Source: Osedax fenrisi
Lineage: Eukaryota; Annelida; Polychaeta; Sabellida; Siboglinidae
DNA: 64,000 nucleotides
Direction of reading: 5' to 3'
Assembly: GCA_964019155.1 (NCBI GenBank)
Contig: OZ025243.1
Span: 26,540,944 to 26,604,943, forward strand
The first letter of the stretch is position 1. Every line of letters starts with the position of its first letter. This document shows, piece after piece, positions 18,835 to 30,449 of the stretch. A program made the translations under genes and the position numbers. The notes beneath the pieces were generated by a model, which was not told the DNA's origin, did not search any database, and worked only from the letters and a program-made list of their open reading frames with translations.

Positions 18835-21462
18835 CTAGCCAATATCACGGAACTAACCCGTGCATACCCTAACTGCTTTGCTCCATTAGGTAACTTTGAA
18901 GGATCTTACAGAATTGTTGTCGACCCCACTGTACAGCCGGTCGTACACGCACCACGGAGATGTCCAATCGCACTGAGAAACGAAGTGAAGGACACGCTAG
19001 ACCAGATGGAGAAGCTGAACGTCATCACACGAGTTCACGAGCCTACTGATTGGGTATCCAGTCTGGTATACAGCAGGAAGTCGAACGGAAAGATACGAAT
19101 CTGCCTCGACCCTAAAGACCTTAACAAAGCGATCAAGAGACCACACTACGCCACGAAAACGCTGGAAGAGATAACGCACCATCTCGGAGGCGCCCAGGTT
19201 TTCTCTAAACTCGATGCCCGCTCGGGGTACTGGTCTGTACACCTAGACCATGCCTCGAGCATCTTAACAACATTCAATAGCCCATTCGGTAGATACCGAT
19301 TTTGCCGATTGCCATTCGGTCTGAACCTAAGCCAGGACGTCTTCCAGGAACGAATGGACAGGATACTGGAGTACTGTCCAGGGACCATCGGTATTGCAGA
19401 CGATGTCGGTGTATTCGGAAACACCGAACAAGAGCACGACGACAACCTGCGACACCTGATGGAGACAGCGGGAAAACATGGCCTAGTCTTCAATGAGGAG
19501 AAATGCGCTATAAAGACTTCCAGCCTGACGTTCTTCGGCCTACGATTCGATAAAGACGGAGTACATCCAGACCCGGCGCGAATACTGGCCATCAAGCAGA
19601 TCACCAGCCCGGAGAATCCTCAAGCCTTACGTGAGTTTCTCGGTATTGCTACTTACATGTCTCCCTTTACTAAGGACCTAGCACACCATGCCACACCACT
19701 ACGTGAGCTATTGAAGAAAGACGTCGACTACCAATGGACGGCATCACACGAACAGGCCTTCAAGAACGTGAAGGAACGTATCTGTTCAGAGGCAACACTG
19801 GCGTACTACAGCCCGAAGGACAAGACAACTGTCCAGGTAGACGCATCAGGCCTTGGGTTAGGTGCAACCCTACTCCAAAACGGAAAGCCCATCGCTTTCG
19901 CATCCAAGACACTAAGTCCTGCCGAAAAACGATACGCTAATATCGAAAGAGAGATGTTGGCAGTTGTCTTCGGATGCGAAAGATTCCATAACTACGTCTA
20001 TGGAACCAGGTTTACTATACAGTCCGATCATAAACCACTCGAGATGATCTCTCGTAAAAACCTATACGCCGCGCCAACTCGGCTGCAAAGGATGCTCCTA
20101 CGCGTCCAACAATATGATTTCGATATCACATACTTACCAGGCAAAGACGTCTTATTGGCAGACGCCCTCTCAAGACAACCCCTCGATGACGACGACCATA
20201 TGGAATTAGACATCCAGATCATGCCCGTCCAGTTCAGCATCAAGAAGATAGACGAACTACGGGAAGCCACCGACGCAGACCCGATATTCGATACACTGAA
20301 ATCTCGCATCATAAATGGCTGGCCTAAAGACCACCGACACGTTGAGAAACACCTACGACCGTATTGGTCATTCAGAGACGAGCTGACCATACACGACGGC
20401 CTTGTACTCAAAGGTCAGCAAATACTAATACCCTCTAACGCGCGTCTCCCAATACTACAGACGTTACACGTCCCGCATCTCGGAATCGTTAACACTATGG
20501 CACTCGCCCGCGCACACGTTCACTGGCCTGGCATAGGACAGGATATCACACGGACTGTTGCCAGCTGCAGAGCCTGCCAGGAGAACCAGCCTCGTCAGAG
20601 AAAAGAACCACTGATGCCGATTGACCCGCCTTCTCGCCCATGGCAGAACGTCGGGACGGATCTATTCTACTACAAGGAGAAAACCTACTTAATCATCTGC
20701 GACTACTATTCAAAGTTTCCATTCATCTATTTAATGCCAAACCCCGTTACAAGCCGTGCGATCATCGAACGACTAAAGACTCTGTTCTCAGAACACGGCA
20801 TCCCTGACAAGCTGATTAGTGATAATGGCGGTCACTATTCGTCAGAGGCCTTTAAGAACTTCATCCTACAGTGGGACTTCATCCATCTCACCAGCAGCCC
20901 ATACCACCCGCAGTGTAACGGATTCGCTGAGCGCATGATACAAACCGTGAAAGACCGTATGAAGAAATCGACAGACGTACCGAAAGCCCTACTGCTCCTC
21001 CGAGCCACGCCTGTCCGAGGTTCCGATAAAAGCCCCGCCGAGCTGCTCTTCAATCGAAAGATTTCGACCCCACTCCCCAGCGTATACGATACGCACCAAC
21101 CGCACGTAGACTTGCTAGAGCGAAACAGCGAAGTAGCCAAAGGCTACCACGACACACCAAACCCGAAACCACTCCCCCCTCTCGCGGAAGACTCCAACGT
21201 TCTATACCGCGATCCGATAACCCGCACGTGGAAACTGGCGACCATCACACAATGTGGCCCACAGCCTCGCAGTTACAACCTTCGTACTGCAACCGGAACA
21301 CATATTCGTCGTAACCGCCGCGACATCCGCCCCGTACCTCCCGATACACTACCGTGTACACAACACGTTACACACGCGGAACACCCGTTGGACACGCCCC
21401 CCGTATTACGACGTTCCACACGTGTTCGACATCCACCCGACCGCCTAGGTATTGCCTCTTGA
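18835..21462 (+). CDS. pol: Pol: reverse transcriptase, RNase H, integrase (Ty3/gypsy)
   Basis: 876 codons in the same phase as gag-protease, with no obvious own ATG for about the first 75; numbering below counts from codon 18985. RT: SKLDARSGYWSVHLD (about 74-88), PFGLNLSQDVFQE (110-122) and IADD at 137-140, where the usual YxDD is replaced by IADD, as in some invertebrate gypsy lineages. RNase H: VDASGLGLGATL (285-296), IEREMLAVVFG (320-330). Integrase: zinc site H495/H498/C528/C531, core D559, D613, E649 (spacing D-x35-E). No chromodomain is obvious at the C-terminus. All catalytic residues look intact. Expression probably depends on suppression of the UGA at 18832. Confidence 0.9.
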   Translation, partial: LANITELTRAYPNCFAPLGNFEGSYRIVVDPTVQPVVHAPRRCPIALRNEVKDTLDQMEKLNVITRVHEPTDWVSSLVYSRKSNGKIRICLDPKDLNKAIKRPHYATKTLEEITHHLGGAQVFSKLDARSGYWSVHLDHASSILTTFNSPFGRYRFCRLPFGLNLSQDVFQERMDRILEYCPGTIGIADDVGVFGNTEQEHDDNLRHLMETAGKHGLVFNEEKCAIKTSSLTFFGLRFDKDGVHPDPARILAIKQITSPENPQALREFLGIATYMSPFTKDLAHHATPLRELLKKDVDYQWTASHEQAFKNVKERICSEATLAYYSPKDKTTVQVDASGLGLGATLLQNGKPIAFASKTLSPAEKRYANIEREMLAVVFGCERFHNYVYGTRFTIQSDHKPLEMISRKNLYAAPTRLQRMLLRVQQYDFDITYLPGKDVLLADALSRQPLDDDDHMELDIQIMPVQFSIKKIDELREATDADPIFDTLKSRIINGWPKDHRHVEKHLRPYWSFRDELTIHDGLVLKGQQILIPSNARLPILQTLHVPHLGIVNTMALARAHVHWPGIGQDITRTVASCRACQENQPRQRKEPLMPIDPPSRPWQNVGTDLFYYKEKTYLIICDYYSKFPFIYLMPNPVTSRAIIERLKTLFSEHGIPDKLISDNGGHYSSEAFKNFILQWDFIHLTSSPYHPQCNGFAERMIQTVKDRMKKSTDVPKALLLLRATPVRGSDKSPAELLFNRKISTPLPSVYDTHQPHVDLLERNSEVAKGYHDTPNPKPLPPLAEDSNVLYRDPITRTWKLATITQCGPQPRSYNLRTATGTHIRRNRRDIRPVPPDTLPCTQHVTHAEHPLDTPPVLRRSTRVRHPPDRLGIAS

Positions 21463-21472
21463 GTTTTGTTTA

Positions 21473-21484
21473 AACAAAGAGGGA
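21473..21484 (+). other. Polypurine tract
   Basis: AACAAAGAGGGA lies immediately before the 3' LTR; this is where plus-strand DNA synthesis would be primed. Confidence 0.75.
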
Positions 21485-22045
21485 TGTTATATATATTGCC
21501 TATGCATATACGTTGTCTGTATACATGCATACACAATTATATATATATATATCTATATATATATATATATATACATATATACACACATACATATATATGC
21601 ATATACCCCTATATCATATATATATTCATATCACGTTATACTACGCAGTATTGCATACTCGTATATATCTATATTCCCATGTATATTTTGTGCCCATATA
21701 TAGACACATGCGAAGTACCACGCTGGGTTAATTCCATGAGTTGTTATTGTCAAACACACGCTTATCGGGAATGTGAGCGCGCGCGATATTACGCAATCGA
21801 AGTCGCGCGCATTCCTCGATAACTCCCTAATATGGTATTAATCGTATAGGCGTGCGTTCCACGCTCCCTATAAGAACTCCCGGGTTTCTACACTCGGCAG
21901 TCAGCACACCACACTCCTTGATCCACTATCTCCCATATCCCCGTTTCTGCATAACTAATAAACCTTAACCTTGAACCTGGTGTTATCCATACATACATAT
22001 CTATATACTCATATCCATTAGCAGTACACACACAGATATACAACA
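21485..22045 (+). repeat. 3' LTR
   Basis: Same length (561 bp) and, by eye, same sequence as the 5' LTR, including the TATAAGA and AATAAA positions. It is followed by the GTGAC duplication. Confidence 0.95.
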
Positions 22046-22050
22046 GTGAC

Positions 22051-22293
22051 GAACAATAAACTGAGGTATTCTATACAAAACTTACATGTTTAACAAGACA
22101 AATACCAAAGCATAATGTTCTAATAATAGAAGGAGACTTAAATGCACACTTCGGAAAAGACAGTGGATATAAATATGCCTATCATCAAACTACAAATCGA
22201 AATGGCCAAATGCTCAAAGACTATCTTCAAGAAAATAATATAATAAACGCTCATTTCCAGAAAAGACATGGTCAGTTATGGACTCACAATAAG
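22051..22293 (+). pseudogene. LINE endonuclease, middle part
   Basis: The phase matches the frame interrupted at 17059. NVLIIEGDLNAHFGKDSG is the catalytic G-D-x-N/F-A block of APE endonucleases, and HGQLWTH follows. A TAA stop lies three codons after the LTR insertion point, so the ORF was already, or later became, broken. It ends where the fold-back MITE inserted. Confidence 0.8.
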
Positions 22294-23198
22294 GTGGAGT
22301 GTTTTGTGACCAGAATTTCAGTTTTATCTACCTCACAGAATATATATAGTATATATACTATATATAGTAAAATAATGAAGGAAACAAAGTTTTAGATTTT
22401 TATATTAAGTATTGAGGGTGATATGAACAAAAATTCCAAATTACAACCCTTTGAAAATATATGCTAAAATTGCGCACAAATTTCCTTAAACATCCATATT
22501 TTATAAAATAACAATTATTATTATTTATTTTTTGATAATATATTAATAATATATATATATATATATATATTATTAGATTCTTATTAAATTTAATAATAAT
22601 AAATTAAAAGTTATATCAATTTTACAAAATATTAGTAAATTTCTATGAATTAATAAAAAAAAGTCTTACAAATATTTCAAAAATGATTTTAAGGAGGTTA
22701 TCACTCAAGTAAGAACATATTACAAATGTGATTATATTTTTGAATGATAATTTAATATGTTGATATGAACATGATTTTTAATATGTTCTTACTTGAGTGA
22801 TAACCTCCTTAAAATCATTTTTGAAATATTTTTAAGACTTTTTTTATTAATTCCTAGAAATTTCCTAGAATTTTACTATTTTTTTGTAAAATTGATATAA
22901 CTTTTAATTTATTATCATTAAATTTAATAAGAATCTAATAATATATATATATATTATTAATATATTATCAACAAATAAATAATAATAATTGTTATTTTAT
23001 AAAAAATGGATGTTTAAGGACATTTTTGTGGAATTTTAGCATATATTCTCAAAGGTTTGTAATTTGGAATTTTTGTTCATAGCATCCTCAATACTTAATT
23101 TAAAAATCTAAAACTTTGTTTCCATCATTATTTTACTATTTACTATATATATTCTGTGAGGCAGGTAAAACTGAAATTCTGGTCACAAAACACTCCAC
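22294..23198. mobile_element. 905-bp fold-back MITE
   Basis: Almost the entire element is self-complementary: arms of about 420 bp (22294-22715 and about 22780-23198) around a short spacer. The outer ends are GTGGAGTGTTTTGTGACCAG and its exact complement; the inner arm ends include TTAAGGAGGTTATCACTCAA. There is no coding capacity. The flanks (AATAA / ATTAA) do not give an unambiguous duplication, so the superfamily is open. The element split the endonuclease region of the LINE. Confidence 0.85.
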
Positions 23199-25523
23199 AT
23201 TAACGCACAATTCTCCAAATGATTTTAAATCACAGATTGACTTCATAATAATAAATAAGAAATGGAAGAATAGTGTAAAAAAAACTGCAGAGCTTACAAC
23301 TCTTTTAATAGCATTGCGTCTGATCACCTATAATAACAGCAGATATAAAATGTAGTCTAAGAGCTAATAAAAAGAAAAATAGTAAATGCAAACCATATGA
23401 CTGGACAAGACTGACACATGATACTGAAATTAGAAATGCATTTATTGTAACAGTGAAAAACAGATTATTGAGCCTTCAAAATTCTGATGCATAAACTAAG
23501 TTATCCGCAAGTACAAGATATACATATTTTGAAAAGGCATGCAAAGATGCAGCCAATAAAGTAGTTCCGTTAAAACCCAAATTAAAGAAACGAATACCCT
23601 GGGAAACCGAAAAAAATCTGCCAAAAACGTGAAATACTTCACAAAGCAGCACAACTGAGAGAATGCTAGCCTACACAGATGAATATCAACAAGTTTATAA
23701 ATGCTCATGAATCTTGTGTTAATTCTTATGATTTAGAACAACAAAATTACATAAATAAAAAGATATATGAAATCAAAATGGCGGCCACAAATAAGAAATC
23801 TGAACTAGCCTGGCAAACAATAAATGAAATCAGCGGAAGAAAGAAATCAAATAAATCTAAACTAAAAGCAAACAATGATAATGAACGAATCAAACTTTGG
23901 CATAAACATTTCAAAGATTTACTTGGCAAGAATATCCAATCGACAATTCATAGCAAAAATTCAGATCATACATTGAATAATCTTGATATAAAAATCGGCC
24001 ATTTCACGAAAGAAGAAGTTATGAAAGCTACAAATAATATATCATATGGAAAAGCAGTAGGTTTGGACGAAATACCAGCAGAAGTTTGGAAATTAGATGA
24101 TTTTAAAGAATTTCTGTTAAAATCCTGTAATCGTGTTTATTTCCAGGAACCTATAGTAAGTTGGACAAATGGATGTATCCTTCCTTTTCCTAAAAAAGGA
24201 GACCTCTCCATCACAAAAAACTACCGAGGAATTATTTTAACAGCAATCGCCGCAAAGATATATAACCTGATGTTATTAAACAGGATTAGACCAGAAATTG
24301 ATCCAATCCTAAGAAAAAATCAAAATGGCTTCCGAACAAATAGATCAACAACGCGACAAATACTGACTATTATACGAATTTTAAAAGGAGTCAAATCTAA
24401 AAACCTGCCACGAACTCTACTCTTTATTGACTTTTCAAAAGCTTTTGATACGATAAATCGAAAAAAGATGAAAGAAATACTTTTAAAATATGGTATACCA
24501 GAAGAGACAGTTTGTGCAATTATGATGCTCTACAAGAATCCTCGTTCAATGGTTCGCTCACCAGATGGAGATACACATTACTTTGAAATCACAACCGGAG
24601 TCTTACAGTATGGTACACTTGCGCCTTTCCTCTTTATAATCTGTGTCGATTATATTCTGAAGACGTCATTGGATAATAATCGAGAGCTAGGTTTTACTCT
24701 AACAGAGAGAAAGAGTAGTCGATATCCCGATGAACAAATTACCGATACGGACTACGCTGATGATATCGCCGTAACAAGTAATACTCTGAAAGATGATAAT
24801 ACATTATTACTGAAAATAGAATCAGCCGCCAAAGAAATTGGACTTTGCATTAACACTGACAAAACTGAATATATCAATATCAATCAGAATAACAACATGC
24901 AAATGAAAAGTATTTGTGGAAGTATAATAAATGAAGTAGAAGATTTTAAATATCTAGGAAGCTATATTAGATCAACTAAAAGAGATGTTAATATAAGGAT
25001 TGATAAAGCCTGGGTAGCATTAAATAGTATGAATATAATCTGGAAATCAAGACTAAGTACAAATCTTAAAAGACATTTTTTCAGAGCGGTAGTCGAATCA
25101 GTGCTCATTTACGGTTCTGTAACCTGTACTTTAACAACCTCGTTAGAGAAAAAGATTAATGGAACATACACACGCATGCTCCGAGCCGTAATAAACAAGT
25201 CCTGGCGAGATCATCTAACAAATGAGCAATATTATGGCGATATTCCAAAAATTAGTAAATATATACGCATGCAAAGGCTGAGGTTCGCTGGTCACTGCTG
25301 GAGAAGCAAAGATGAAGTAGCGAGCGACCTGATACTCTAGCAACCACAGCATGGTAACCGTTCGCGTGGACGCCCAGCTAAGACGTACAATGTACGTCGT
25401 ACATATATCAACTGCGGGATGATACCGATATGCTAACGACAGACGAAATAAAGACGGCGATGAATGATAGAGAAGGTTGGAAGAAGTATTTCATGGACTA
25501 CCGAGCAAGCTCGACCTGGTAAG
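23199..25523 (+). pseudogene. LINE endonuclease end and reverse transcriptase
   Basis: After the MITE the protein resumes with FKSQIDFIIINKKWKNSV (the endonuclease QIDYI block) and, in another phase, the SDH-like end. The main open part is 23679-25340. RT motifs: FRTNRSTTRQIL, FIDFSKAFDTINRKK (motif A), VLQYGTLAPFLF (motif B, where the usual QGD/QGS is altered), DYADDIAV (catalytic). The tail RLRFAGHCWRSKDE then HGNRSRGRPAKT is typical of the C-terminus of many LINE proteins, but a TAG at 25338-25340 and a small palindromic insertion (about 25384-25402) interrupt it. Confidence 0.8.
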
Positions 25524-25540
25524 GTAAGGTAATAACAATA

Positions 25541-25597
25541 TATCAATAACAATAGATCATTGGTATATGTTATCTCATTTTACTTCTGTAAATATTA

Positions 25598-25635
<38 letters not shown>

Positions 25636-25647
25636 TTATATATAATA

Positions 25648-25678
<31 letters not shown>

Positions 25679-26055
25679 AATATACATGTGTATATACTAT
25701 ATATACTATACAGTATTACAGTATCCTAATATATCATACACTACCCGTTGTATAGTAGTATGTGAATTATGTGATTCTAGTATATTATATAATATGTTAT
25801 TATGTCATTTTTTTAATTAATGTCTATATTTACAATAAATATAATCTCAATATATCAATGATATCACGTGTTATGCACATAGTATGTTTATAATATGAAC
25901 ATAATATGTACTACATATATGTAGTATAGTATATATATATAGTATACTATACATTGGTTATTTTAATTACTATCGATGATTGTATATAATAAGCGTATTA
26001 TGCCACATCGACGTATATACACTTTTAAAGGATATATGATGTTTTACGATAAACC

Positions 26056-26120
<65 letters not shown>

Positions 26121-28119
26121 GATTCCTTATTATGTCATGTTATATGCGAGTTATATGCATATTATTAACAATTACATTAACGAGTACATTATTTTAATAG
26201 AATACAACTGTTTTAAGTATTAAAACACATACACATATATATATATATATTAACCATATAAATTCAAGCTTTTACGAAATTTAATGACATCTATTTATTA
26301 TACATTAGTGTATATACGTTTACGTAATATAGTTAATATATAAAAAGTGAATTTATATTTAAAATATAATTATAAAATTTAATTGTTTACGATATAATTA
26401 AATAATATTAAAAACTATATATTTATTAGCGATAATAAACGATATATATAGGAGGGGTATATTGATAACGGTACATGTAGTAGGTTGCATACTATGAGGA
26501 ACAATATATTGTATACTATAGAATATAAAAAAGATGATCGACATATATTAGTAATAGTGATTAATACCTGGATTAATCGGAGTATGTAACGGATTAAGTG
26601 GAATAGCATCGAGAGAATAATAACATATAATTGGTGTAATAATCGAATACATTTAAATGCATATTTCGTAAACAAATAAACAGAACAATGGTTTTACCAC
26701 TACAGAGGTAAGATTGAGAGTATTTCTAAGGTGTGATTAGTACTGAGCTAGGAAGCCATTTTATAATATATATTTTCGATATTTTGTATGAAAATTATTA
26801 CAAATAATGAACAGCTAGCACACTCGGGTTGATCATAACGATTCTTAAGTTGCTTCCTACCGATATGGGAGACGTAAAGATTACATTATTGTTTAAAGTT
26901 AATACCAAGATCGTTATTTTATCGTATTAATGAACATTAATAAAAGAGAGCTTTCGTGTAACTTAAGTTAACGAGCGAGTTTCGCACGCAACGATAGGTA
27001 TGGTATACCTACTATTCCACGAGAATGTTAAAGTTGAAGGCTTTTAAACAATTACAGATTGTGAGCAAAATAAATAATATTTTGAGAGAGCGTATACGAA
27101 CTACGGCGTAGGTGATGTTTAATATTTTAAAATCGTTAAATCAGAGTCGATGTGAGGTTGATAAAACATCTTTCTTGGTTTATAAATGTTTAGAAGGGCG
27201 TAAAGATCCGAGCTAAATTAAGTGATATAGGTAAACCTAGTAAAGTGTTCGAAATAAGTCGGTCATCGAGAATGAGAAATAAGTAAATTAGTAATATATA
27301 TATGGTAGAGAATATTCTGTAATATTAGTTTAGAGACACGCGTTGGACGGTTAACTATTTGAATAACAATTAATAACATAACGATCATAGATAAGTACAC
27401 TTTATTTAGAATTAGAAATTAAATCAGAAGAAATATAGGGAAATAATATAAATAGTATTTACACTAAAGGGTATGACTAATGGGTATATTAATTATAATT
27501 ATATTCAGCAAATAAATGAATATCAATTGTTGAAGATAGAGTACACGGTGGGTGGGTCATCATTATGAATTGATTATAATCAATAACGTAACTAAATATA
27601 ACGTAATATTTATAATGTTGTGATAGTATATTATAGTATAATTTAGATAATTTGAAAATAAATTATTTACTAGAGTTTTTGAGTACCTACTTATTTTTAA
27701 AACTAACATATTGATTATATATATATATTTAAAATTAATTTAATAAAATTAAAATATTAAAAAAACTAAAAAAAAATAAAAAAAATATATAAAATCTATA
27801 TCAAATATATATGTATGTATAGATTATTTTTGTTATTATTATTTTGATTTTGATTTTTGTTAATGTCAAATGTTGTCTATCTACTGTATTTTATTTATTT
27901 ATTATTATCTTTTATGTAAATACGAAATATATAGCTAACTATTATAATTAAACAATCACTGTTCCTGTCCCATGTATGAATAAATCACTGGCAACAACCC
28001 GAAAAGATCAAGGTCTTATTTTGAAGCCATTTGGAAACGAAGAAAGAAACGAAAAAGAATAATAAATGAAAAAAAAAGAACGACATTAATTAATCCAATA
28101 AAATATATCTATATATCTA
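25541..28119. other. No gene; AT-rich with TA tracts
   Basis: TA-rich DNA fills 25600-26260. From about 26690 to 27500 the sequence is of ordinary complexity without convincing frames; ACAGAGGTAAGA near 26703 resembles a splice donor but has no exon to attach to. It could be intron or UTR; I see nothing further. Confidence 0.4.
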
Positions 28120-28188
<69 letters not shown>

Positions 28189-28494
28189 TTTGAAAAAGAT
28201 GGGGATATGATATAGGAAAGTAAGCCATATAATAGGATACAGTGGAGGAATGCATATATTTATCTGACAATGATGGGGCATACTTAAGGATAGTTTGTTA
28301 TGGACAACCGGTTGTAAGTTATACTTAAGTACTTAAGTAATTATATAGGGGAGTACTTTTAAAGAGTCGGTATACCTCTATAGAGAAGTGGTCATCACGT
28401 CGAATTATAAATATAAAAACTGAAAGAACATTGATTCTATTTAATGTGAGTGAGGGATTGAGGGAGTGAGGGAGTTTTAAGGGAGTGAGGGAAG

Positions 28495-28715
28495 ATAGTG
28501 TAAGATTCGACACTAACGAGGCGTTCGGGGAAAGTAACCTAATACGGACAGTGCTCGAATACGGACACCCCCGTTATTTATTGAATGAAAATATTAAATA
28601 AAATTTTAAAATCACAATAATATTTATAATTATATAATATAAATATATTGAAATTTTGGAATACAAATATTGGGTCATAAAATGTTAAGTCCATTTATTA
28701 TTAAAGTGTCCGTAT
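28495..28715. mobile_element. Possible short inverted-repeat element (TACGGACAC motif)
   Basis: CCTAATACGGACAGTG and AATACGGACACCCCCG at 28537-28575 are answered by AAAGTGTCCGTAT at about 28702-28714. The arrangement, clustered terminal motifs with G-runs, resembles the GGGGAAAGTCCCC MITE family in design but not in sequence. Confidence 0.35.
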
Positions 28716-28737
28716 AGAAATATATATATATATAGAA

Positions 28738-28790
<53 letters not shown>

Positions 28791-28791
28791 C

Positions 28792-28824
28792 TTACCTTAC
28801 TTACCAGGTCGAGCTTTCTCGGTA

Positions 28825-28826
<2 letters not shown>
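28792..28826 (-). mobile_element. 3' tip of the split-LINE family
   Basis: The minus strand reads ACCGAGAAAGCTCGACCTGG then TAAGTAAGGTAAGTT, matching the 3' end of the LINE at 25500-25535. Only the last 35 bp are present, an extreme 5' truncation. Confidence 0.75.
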
Positions 28827-28895
<69 letters not shown>

Positions 28896-28900
<5 letters not shown>

Positions 28901-29758
28901 AAAAGACAGTCTCAAAGTGTTTAATTTAATATTATTTAAAATCGATAGCTTTATGGATAGTGTATATTGATAATATAATTGTAATTTTGTATATAATCTA
29001 ATTTTTATACACACAATCAAATTATATAATTTAAATTATAATATCGAATACATAAACTTAGTGTACAGCAATTCAATTAACAAAATATGCAATTGCCTAT
29101 TAATTACAATAAAAACTAATTTAATAAATTTACGAATGCGTAAATTATTTATTTATGTTAATTTATATGTCTAACAACATTTATCATTTTAATTTGAGAG
29201 TTTAATTCTTATGCCAATAAGGGAAACATTTAAAATAGAACTGTATATCGTTAACAACTACTCACCTATATGTGTATACAGCGATAGGAAATATATTATT
29301 TTAGAATTTTGTAGGCTCTTTAATAATGTAGTACTGTTCATTTAGTTTAGTTTGTTAATTGATAATAACGACAACAACTCAATAAAAGAGTATTCAACTT
29401 ATTAACATATTCAAATACTATTTAATACAATGTATTTAAGTTTAGATTTATAGTTTATTATACAATTAAGTACTTTTTAATAGTTGAAACTGTATCATAT
29501 AGCATAATATATTTAAATACTTTTGATTTTAATAATAATCATAATTTATTTATATATAAATATAAATATTTATGTATATTTATATACCTATATATAAATA
29601 GTTTAATACTATTTATCACTTTGATTTAACTTAATGATTTTTTTACGAAAAACTAAAGATTGCAATTTATTCGAATCATTCGATGTGCTATGATGTTTTT
29701 TATAAATGGATGAGTCAGTTTTGTAGATAGATTCGGATTAGATTAGATAGGTATATAT

Positions 29759-29836
<78 letters not shown>

Positions 29837-30447
29837 TGTTGTAAATGGTATCGAGTAGTGTCGGGTAACTGATTACCCGGATGATTTCGGGTTGGGTTTC
29901 TAAAATATCGGATCATACAATCTTTTTTTTCGGGTTATTCTGGTTTGTTCCGAGTTTAAATACTATAATACATTTTTATCATCATTAAATATATTAAAAA
30001 AATGTATCTAAAAAATGATATATCATACTATAGTATACTATACTTTTTATTTATGGGTAAAAGTAATGTTATGCAATATAAAATCTAGTAATATATTTGA
30101 TTATCAATTATTATATATAATAAATTAAAATATAATGTTATGACCTCGATTTACTTTATATTTTTGATACATTATTTTGATATTGAAAATAAGTAAATCA
30201 ATATTAATATATTTTAAATAAGGTAATAATTTTATTTCATATATATCATTTGTATTTCATTTTTATATATATATATATATATGAGTTATATTAATCTTTA
30301 TAATAATATGAATTTGAATTATATATATATATATATATATATATACTATTATATTGATTAGTGTTATGATCATTATAATTTATATAACAAACTAAGTATA
30401 TATATATATAAATATGATTTAATATACAATTATATTTATATAATAAA
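28896..30447. other. No gene; AT-rich
   Basis: AT-rich DNA with a (TA)n tract at 29758-29834. Right after it TAGTGTTGTAAATGG and a small CGGGTAA/TTACCCG hairpin (about 29863-29880) may be a decayed hAT-type end, but no partner was found. Confidence 0.35.
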
Positions 30448-30449
30448 TA

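Larger units (their letters stand above)
17060..22045 (+). mobile_element. Ty3/gypsy LTR retrotransposon, nearly intact
   Basis: A complete element of 4986 bp flanked by 5-bp duplications GTGAC (17055-17059 and 22046-22050). The two LTRs are both 561 bp, and I saw no difference between them by eye. The order gag - protease - RT - RNase H - integrase is that of Ty3/gypsy (Metaviridae). No envelope gene is present. The only coding interruption is one UGA at 18832-18834. It inserted into a LINE endonuclease in sense orientation, so it is younger than the LINE. LTR identity and intact frames suggest very recent, possibly current, activity. Confidence 0.95.
16278..25540 (+). mobile_element. LINE (endonuclease + RT), split by an LTR element and a fold-back MITE
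   Basis: Removing the LTR element (17060-22045 plus one GTGAC copy) and the MITE (22294-23198) leaves about 3.3 kb: a 5' UTR, one ORF with APE-like endonuclease and RT, and a 3' end reading GAGCAAGCTCGACCTGGTAA then (TAACAAT)n. A fragment of the same 3' end lies inverted at 28792-28826. The C-terminal GRP-x-K/R-x-(Y/W) block and the short tail resemble RTE/ingi-type elements; the clade is not certain. Several stops and frameshifts show it is dead. Confidence 0.75.

Noticed and set aside
29832..29960. hAT terminus
   Set aside because: TAGTGTTGTAAATGG resembles a hAT end but no inverted partner or 8-bp duplication was found.
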